This document shows positions 62,101 through 64,000 of a stretch of 64,000 nt of DNA, in pieces. Made by a program: the position numbers and the translations under genes. The DNA comes from Cinnamomum chago (taxonomy: Eukaryota > Streptophyta > Magnoliopsida > Laurales > Lauraceae), in assembly GCA_038049695.1 (NCBI GenBank), contig CP142453.1, forward strand, positions 126,145,001 to 126,209,000. Reading direction: 5' to 3'. The notes below the pieces were generated by a model. It saw only the letters and a list, made by a program, of their open reading frames with translations, was not told the origin of the DNA and did no database searches. Every line of letters starts with the position of its first letter. Within the stretch, counting starts at the first letter, position 1.

Positions 62101-62529
62101 ATCTATTGGAAACAGTAGGTAAGAAAGATTTTAGGGGATTTTGGCATGTATTGATGGAGTGTGCTTAAATGCAACAATTAGTTAGGGAAAGAAACTGCGT
62201 GATGTTTTGATTTTAGTGGAAATCGTACACGAAGTTTTAATGAAAGAAACTTGGAACATTTTGATAGACTTTTAGGAAGAGATGTGAACCGTATGACCTT
62301 CAAGTGGATGATTATTAAGGAAGAGGTTTTAGGAAGAGATTATGAATGAAAAGGAAAATGAAAGGGCTGATACAAACTCTACACGAAATTGTTGTGGATT
62401 TAAATAGGATTTAATTGGACATTAATTTAGAGAGAAATGCATAAGTTACAAAATACATTAGAAAGTCAAAATCAATTTGGCCGGTCAAAATTAGTTAAGG
62501 CTGATTTCTCAATTGAAATCAGTCTCTTT

Positions 62530-62567
<38 letters not shown>

Positions 62568-63410
62568 GACACATTCTCTCTCTTTCTCTGTCTCTCTGAC
62601 TAGTGGTCGGAGAGTGATACTTCCACTTGAAGACTCAGGGATCAATTATTAGGCATGTACGTGAGACTAAGTTGTCAACATCACCGAACCATGAGTGTGT
62701 AAGCAGTTTAGCAACTCCCTATAAGGAACTGATTGTGCAAAACTAGAGATTCTTGAAAGCGTGAAAAACCTCCTTGGTTTGGACATAAATCTCATGTAAC
62801 CGATCTCAATATTTAATTGACTTGGGTCTAGATTGAATAAAAAGAAGTGGATCCGATGTGAATAGGATTGGATCGATGCGCCCTAAAAAGATTTGAGGAA
62901 TGCAAGTCCTAGCTAATGCTAGCAGCCCTTATCGTATCACATTTGGTTGAGGACCTTCAAGAAATTGTACTAGTGCCAAATTAGTATCACACACATACCC
63001 TGGGATGGACTCCCCAGTCTTCAAGTTTAAATTTAAGAATCACTCTTGGGTCCTGCCCAGTAGTCCAACTTAGGGGGAAAATACTACTTAACAATGCAGA
63101 TAATCACATTAGAGCTTTTTATCAGTAAAAGGTGAAAACTGGTCACTAAGGACACGTTGTGTGGTCATTTCTACATAGAAAATATGTGGAATGTAGAAAT
63201 GTTTTTCTCCGCGGAAAGTTTCACGTTCCAAATGAGGCTTGGGCTTGATTTTTCACATAATACTAAAAAGCTTATATGCAAAACTGATTTTCTGCAACGC
63301 CGCATAAAAATACCCTAGTAGCTTGTTTCTTCATTAGAATTTTTGACGAGAATTCATCAGGTCAGGAATTTTTGACATAGTATTATATGTATGCTATTTA
63401 TTCAACCTAA
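59200..63410. other. Intergenic DNA, no gene seen
   Basis: 59640-60700 is moderately GC-rich and has GGGCC/CAGGCC-type repeats and short frames without family resemblance. 60840-62100 is strongly A-rich. An (AT)n run occupies about 62535-62565, followed by a TC-rich stretch. Confidence 0.5.
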
Positions 63411-63417
63411 CAATTAT

Positions 63418-63612
63418 GATTGCAAATGGGCATTAGATTCTTCGATTATCCGAAAGTTCCGACCACTCAAAAAAATGGATCCAGAACCTATTTTTGGTTT
63501 CGATTCATAAATGGGCTTGGGTTCGGAACCCAATTTAGGTTTCGATTGATAAACGAGTCTGTTTCCGGATTCATATAGGTTCTGATCCGTAGACCTCAGA
63601 CAAGGCATATGG
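63418..63612. mobile_element. Dispersed MITE-like family, copy 5 (partial, inverted)
   Basis: Read on the minus strand: CAGAACCTATATGAATCCGG, CGAAACCTAAATTGGGTTCC, AGGTTCTGGATCC, then GATAATCGAAGAATCTAATG and CCCATTTGCAATC. This parallels the right half of the copy ending at 38333. Confidence 0.65.
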
Positions 63613-64000
63613 GTCTTTAATATTACAAATTTATATATTAAAATAATTTATTTTTATATTCTTATGTATAATACTAGTAATAATAGACTTGATGCACTAA
63701 TATGAGTTGAATGATATGCTTATTTTAAAAAAAAAAAAAAAAAAAAATTCTAATTGATTTTGAAACTACATTCTAGACATCTATGTGGGCTGGATCCAGA
63801 ATTTCCTATCAAAATTAGCTCTGGAAATCAAACCTACTAACCATATGAGTGGAATGACAGCTCTCAAATGGCCCTCCTAACATCTAACACCCAGAATTAA
63901 CAACGTCCAAAAAGGCCCTTTTAGAAATAAGGTGGGCCCCTCATCCAAATGAACAGCCATCACAAATTTACAATGATCCCACCTTCCCGGTCCATGTGGG
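63613..64000. other. Right end of window, no gene seen
   Basis: An A/T-rich stretch with a poly-A run at about 63727-63747, then mixed-composition DNA. No coding segment or RNA gene was recognised. Confidence 0.5.

Overview
The window is nuclear DNA from a flowering plant. The genes have many introns (GT-AG, plus one GC-AG), the intergenic space is AT-rich, and the repeats are plant types: Au-like SINE, RTE-like and L1-like LINE remnants, a Cassandra-like LTR with a 5S rRNA motif, and many hAT- or Mutator-like MITEs. Long introns and dense MITEs would fit a woody angiosperm, but the species cannot be fixed from sequence alone. All gene calls rest on translating exons by eye and matching remembered family sequence; no search was run.

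Four protein-coding genes can be reconstructed with continuous reading frame. (1) DPH5, diphthine methyl ester synthase, minus strand, 10-11230, 6 exons, 289 aa. (2) DPH6, diphthine-ammonia ligase, plus strand, 19567-31471, 12 exons, 736 aa, with a PP-loop ATPase domain and two RidA/YjgF-like domains. (3) RPL14, 60S ribosomal protein eL14, minus strand, 38716-45742, 5 exons, 135 aa; exon 1 carries only the ATG and intron 4 is about 6.1 kb. (4) A MazG-like dCTP pyrophosphatase (DCTPP1 family), plus strand, 58252-59082, 2 exons, 121 aa.

The main observation is that two enzymes of one pathway, DPH5 and DPH6, are next-door neighbours in divergent orientation, with about 8.3 kb between start codons and no recognisable gene between. 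They make the methylation and amidation steps of diphthamide on eEF2. RPL14, another translation gene, follows about 7 kb further on. DPH6 and RPL14 both have telo-box motifs near their starts. Whether the linkage is conserved or chance needs comparative genomics.

Layout: 0-11.9 kb DPH5, its introns holding an Au-like SINE, a 1.15 kb DNA transposon with an empty-site paralogue, and an RTE-like LINE with a 171-codon open frame. 11.9-19.3 kb repeats, including a pair of ~0.6 kb direct repeats. 19.28-19.42 kb a near-perfect hairpin MITE with 9-bp target duplication just upstream of DPH6. 19.5-31.6 kb DPH6, with antisense LINE fragments in introns 5 and 11. 31.6-38.7 kb intergenic, with a GC-rich hairpin and a decayed copy of the RPL14 last exon. 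38.7-45.9 kb RPL14, intron 4 built from serial duplications. 45.9-58.2 kb gene-free and MITE-rich, with a Cassandra-like LTR, a copia-like LTR with primer-binding site and a 0.9 kb inverted-repeat element. 58.2-59.2 kb the dCTP pyrophosphatase. 59.2-64 kb no supported gene.
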